DNA from: Thermus aquaticus
Lineage (GTDB): Bacteria > Deinococcota > Deinococci > Deinococcales > Thermaceae
Length of the DNA: 51,386 nt
Direction of reading: 5' to 3'
Assembly (NCBI RefSeq): GCF_001280255.1
Contig: NZ_LHCI01000106.1
Coordinates: forward strand, 26,547 to 77,932
The notes beneath the pieces are model-generated. The model was not told the origin of the DNA. It worked only from the letters and a program-made list of their open reading frames with translations, and did no database searches. The translations under genes were made by a program, and so were the position numbers. Positions 49,734-51,386 of the stretch are shown here, in pieces; the stretch's first letter is position 1; every line of letters starts with the position of its first letter.

Positions 49734-50324
49734 GCGGCTGAGGATCCCCAGAAGGGCCAGGTCCAGGGTCTTCTGTAGCTCCTCCTTCAGGTCCCGCTCC
49801 GGGGTGTAGGCCGCCCAGCGGAGGGCGGTGAGGAAGTAGAGGTCGGCCAGGGTCCGGCCCATGCGCTCCAGGGAGAGGTCCTTCCTCACCAGATCCTTCT
49901 CCCTGAGGGACCTCAGCACCTGGGCGATGAGGTCCCCCAGGGGCAGGGCCTCAAAGGCCGCCTTGGCCCGGATGGGGTCCGGGTTCAGAAGCTCGTAGAG
50001 GAGGGGGAGGACCAGGTCCTTCTCCGCCTCGGTGTAGCGGGCCACCTCCTGGAAGATGAAGCGGAGGATGGCCAGGGGATCTTCGCCCCGGGCCAGGCGC
50101 CTTTTCACCTCCTCCCTGAGGCCGGCGAGGAGGAGGGCGCCGTACTCCAGAAGCACCGCCTCCTTGTAGGGAAAGTAGTTGAAGAAGGTGCCCCGGGAGA
50201 CGTGGGCCGCCTTGGCGATGTCGCTGGCCGTGGTCTCCTGAAAGCCCCGCTGGCGGAATAGGGCCATGGCCGCCTGGAAGATGCGCTCCCGGCGGCGCTT
50301 TTTTTGATACTCCCTCACGGACAT
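49731..50324 (-). CDS. TetR-family transcriptional regulator
   Basis: 197-residue TetR regulator. The N-terminal helix-turn-helix is TASDIAKAAHVSRGTFFNYF after RERIFQAAMALFRQRGFQET; the C-terminal ligand domain is not specific enough to name a ligand. It starts at ATG 50324, 6 nt after TACACT on the minus strand (50336-50331). GGAGGTAGTGTACTCC (50325-50340), an imperfect palindrome over the -10, is a candidate autoregulatory operator. The stop is supplied by element B4. Confidence 0.9.
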   Translation of the reverse strand: MSVREYQKKRRRERIFQAAMALFRQRGFQETTASDIAKAAHVSRGTFFNYFPYKEAVLLEYGALLLAGLREEVKRRLARGEDPLAILRFIFQEVARYTEAEKDLVLPLLYELLNPDPIRAKAAFEALPLGDLIAQVLRSLREKDLVRKDLSLERMGRTLADLYFLTALRWAAYTPERDLKEELQKTLDLALLGILSR

Positions 50325-50340
50325 GGAGGTAGTGTACTCC
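50325..50340. promoter_or_regulatory. TetR -10 box and candidate operator
   Basis: GGAGGTAGTGTACTCC covers the minus-strand -10 TACACT and is a near-palindrome (arms GGAGGTA and TACTCC). Confidence 0.35.
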
Positions 50341-50349
50341 AGTCCAAAG

Positions 50350-50856
50350 TCAAAGCTCAACCGCTTTCCCGACCCAGTCCGAAAGGGCGGAAAGGAGGGC
50401 AAGTCCCCCCTTTGTGGCGTATACCCGGCCTTCCCGCAGGAAGGGCCTGGCCTCCACCCGGTAGCCCATCTCCCGCAGGCGCTCCGCCACCTCCTCCCCT
50501 GCCGCCACCCGGGGAGGAAGCCTCCCCGCCTCGGCCAGGAAGAGGTGGGCGTTGAAGCCCAGGAAGAGGACCTCGAGGCCCTCCCAGACCTCCTCCAGGT
50601 AGGCCAGCCAGGTGGGGTCTTTGGCGGGGCGCTCGGGCCTTCTGGCCCCCGGGATCAGGAGGGCTTTGGGGGGCGGGGCGGCGGGGAAAGCGTAGGTGGG
50701 GGTCCAGACCGAGCCCGCCAGGGCGGGGGTCCCTTTGCGCCCCTTGGCCACGGTACAAGCGGGAAGCTCAAGCCGCCTGGCCCACTCCAGGGCCAAAGCC
50801 GCCTCCAGCTCGGAGAACTCGGGAAGGAGGAGGACGGAGAGCACCCTGGGAGCCAT
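50350..50856 (-). CDS. DJ-1/PfpI-like protein
   Basis: 168 residues with the DJ-1/PfpI pattern: VLSVLLLPEFSELEAALALE, a middle segment ALLIPGARRPERP, and VYATKGGLALLSALSDWVGK at the C-terminus. The nucleophile elbow, normally a Cys (AxCxG), reads LFLGFNAHLF, so the catalytic Cys appears to be missing and enzyme activity is doubtful. ATG 50856 shares its A with the TAA of the broken upstream gene (TAATG), indicating past translational coupling. The TetR gene follows on the same strand after 25 nt. Confidence 0.7.
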   Translation of the reverse strand: MAPRVLSVLLLPEFSELEAALALEWARRLELPACTVAKGRKGTPALAGSVWTPTYAFPAAPPPKALLIPGARRPERPAKDPTWLAYLEEVWEGLEVLFLGFNAHLFLAEAGRLPPRVAAGEEVAERLREMGYRVEARPFLREGRVYATKGGLALLSALSDWVGKAVEL

Positions 50857-51106
50857 TATGGCAGAAGCCGGAAGAGGATCTCCGCCGCCTCCCCACCCCC
50901 GCTGCCCCGCTCTCCCAGGGCCAGGAGGATCTGGTTGAGGATCCCCGCTCCAGCAGGCGCCGGCGCAGGGCCTCCATCCCCGAGGCGCTTTGGGCCAGGG
51001 CGGGGAAGTCCTCCAGAGGGGCCCGCAGGAGGCCCGCCTGGGGGGCTTTGCGCAGGAAGGCCGCCGCCACCCCCTGGGGCGTGGCCCCGTAGACCAGGAG
51101 GTCGTA
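50856..51106 (-). pseudogene. Broken gene: start lost at element A8 and one-base frameshift
   Basis: Read on the minus strand from 51106, the frame begins YDLLVYGATPQGVAAAFLRK, a Rossmann-like start as in FAD_oxidored proteins, but it has no start codon; an in-frame TAG from element A8 is directly upstream. Near 50950 the frame shifts: the sequence CGGGGATCC would read through as LERGILNQILLALGE if one more G were present. The second part ends in EAAEILFRLLP and TAA, overlapping the DJ-1-like ATG. At about 85 residues it is also too short for an FAD_oxidored enzyme; the family is uncertain. Confidence 0.6.
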
Positions 51107-51212
51107 CTAAGTACCCCGCCGTGGCTCTTGCCACGGCGGGGGCCCCAGAAAAGCCCTTCCAAAGACCAGACTTGGGCATCCCATGTTGCGAAACTAAAGC
51201 GCGGGCACTTAG
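51107..51212. repeat. Element A copy 8, full length (106 bp)
   Basis: CTAAGTACCCC, hairpin GCCGTGGC-tctt-GCCACGGC, GGGGGCCCCAGAAAAGCCC, a tail with CCCATGTTGCGAAACTAAAG and the end GGGCACTTAG. Same length and ends as copy 1. Relative to copy 1 the stem has a paired change (C-G to T-A). The IS begins directly after its right end. Confidence 0.85.
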
Positions 51213-51386
51213 AGGCTGTCGTAAAAGGGTGGTATCCTTGAAGGGTGCCTCTTAGACGATGTTACCCCAGCGACCTAACCGACGAGGAGTGGGCCCTCCT
51301 GGAGCCCCTCATTCCCGCCCCCAAGCCCGGCGGCCGGCCCGCCAAGGTGTCCAGAAGAGAGATCATGAACGCCATCCTTTACGTCC
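51213..51386 (+). mobile_element. Left end of an IS5-type insertion sequence (cut by window)
   Basis: AGGCTGTCGTAAAAGG at the boundary looks like the left terminal repeat, 30 nt before the transposase start. The element runs past the window. It abuts element A8; TTAG at the junction would suit the YTAR target preference of many IS5-family elements. Confidence 0.7.
51245..51386 (+). CDS. IS5-type transposase, N-terminal part
   Basis: From GTG 51245: RRCYPSDLTDEEWALLEPLI, then GGRPAKVSRREIMNAILYV, the typical N-terminal DUF4096 domain of IS5-family (IS427/IS1031-like) transposases. 47 codons are visible; the DDE catalytic domain lies beyond the window. Confidence 0.88.
   Translation, partial: MPLRRCYPSDLTDEEWALLEPLIPAPKPGGRPAKVSRREIMNAILYV

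Overview
The window is chromosomal DNA from a Thermus species. The evidence is a GC-rich sequence with G/C at nearly every third codon position, an RNase HI, TtuA and TtuB of Thermus type, tRNA genes that encode their own CCA, and many genes whose -10 box lies only 6-8 nt before the start codon (leaderless transcripts). I see no phage, CRISPR array, origin or rRNA. Both window edges cut into transposase-like sequence: a probable DDE transposase C-terminus at the left edge, and the first 142 bases of an IS5-type transposase at the right edge.

Layout. 1-2673: transposase tail, then a three-gene ABC-2 exporter (two paralogous permeases plus ATPase). 2683-5762: rnhA, then a 3-methylcrotonyl-CoA carboxylase-like beta subunit and HMG-CoA lyase (leucine catabolism). 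5759-9962: small hypothetical genes, DinB, a Cys-rich pair, a DUF454 protein, tRNA-Ser, a TilS-TadA fusion and a CopZ-like Fe-S/Zn protein. 10003-13688: glcDEF. 13853-18347: a CAP-domain lipoprotein, a vapBC pair, glycerate 2-kinase and hemW. 18410-21427: tRNA-Val, tRNA-Cys, 2-phosphoglycerate kinase with three ATP-cones, and small membrane proteins. 21526-23885: thrC, a broken Uma2 gene, hom. 23963-28578: queG, a degenerate metallophosphoesterase, lnt, tRNA-Leu and two methyltransferases. 28584-33443: a GH13 glucosidase, DUF1653, ttuA, ttuB, acuC, acuB. 33503-39721: a complete dppABCDF-type peptide importer. 39943-45016: a dehydrogenase, a ferredoxin-NADP reductase, an NYN protein, a lysozyme-like exported protein, DUF402, DUF2892, a CAT-anticodon tRNA that looks like tRNA-Ile2, and csaA. 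45023-49597: a SIS-domain sugar-phosphate enzyme, a second vapBC, uvrA. 49731-51386: TetR, a DJ-1/PfpI protein, a broken gene and the IS.

The most interesting signal is outside the coding genes. Two families of short intergenic repeats recur. Family A (full length 106 bp, ends CTAAGTACCC and GGGCACTTAG, with a GC hairpin) occurs eight times. Family B (about 85 bp, CCCACCATG...GCATGGGGTGG) occurs four times. Their ends repeatedly lie on the stop codons of adjacent genes, so the element supplies the stop; one A copy supplies the stops of two convergent genes. They also form A-B composites, and one A end forms part of the hom -10 box. A second unusual feature is that two protein genes, tilS-tadA and lnt, each end inside a downstream same-strand class II tRNA gene, each overlapping it by 22 nt and each taking its stop codon from the tRNA D-loop.
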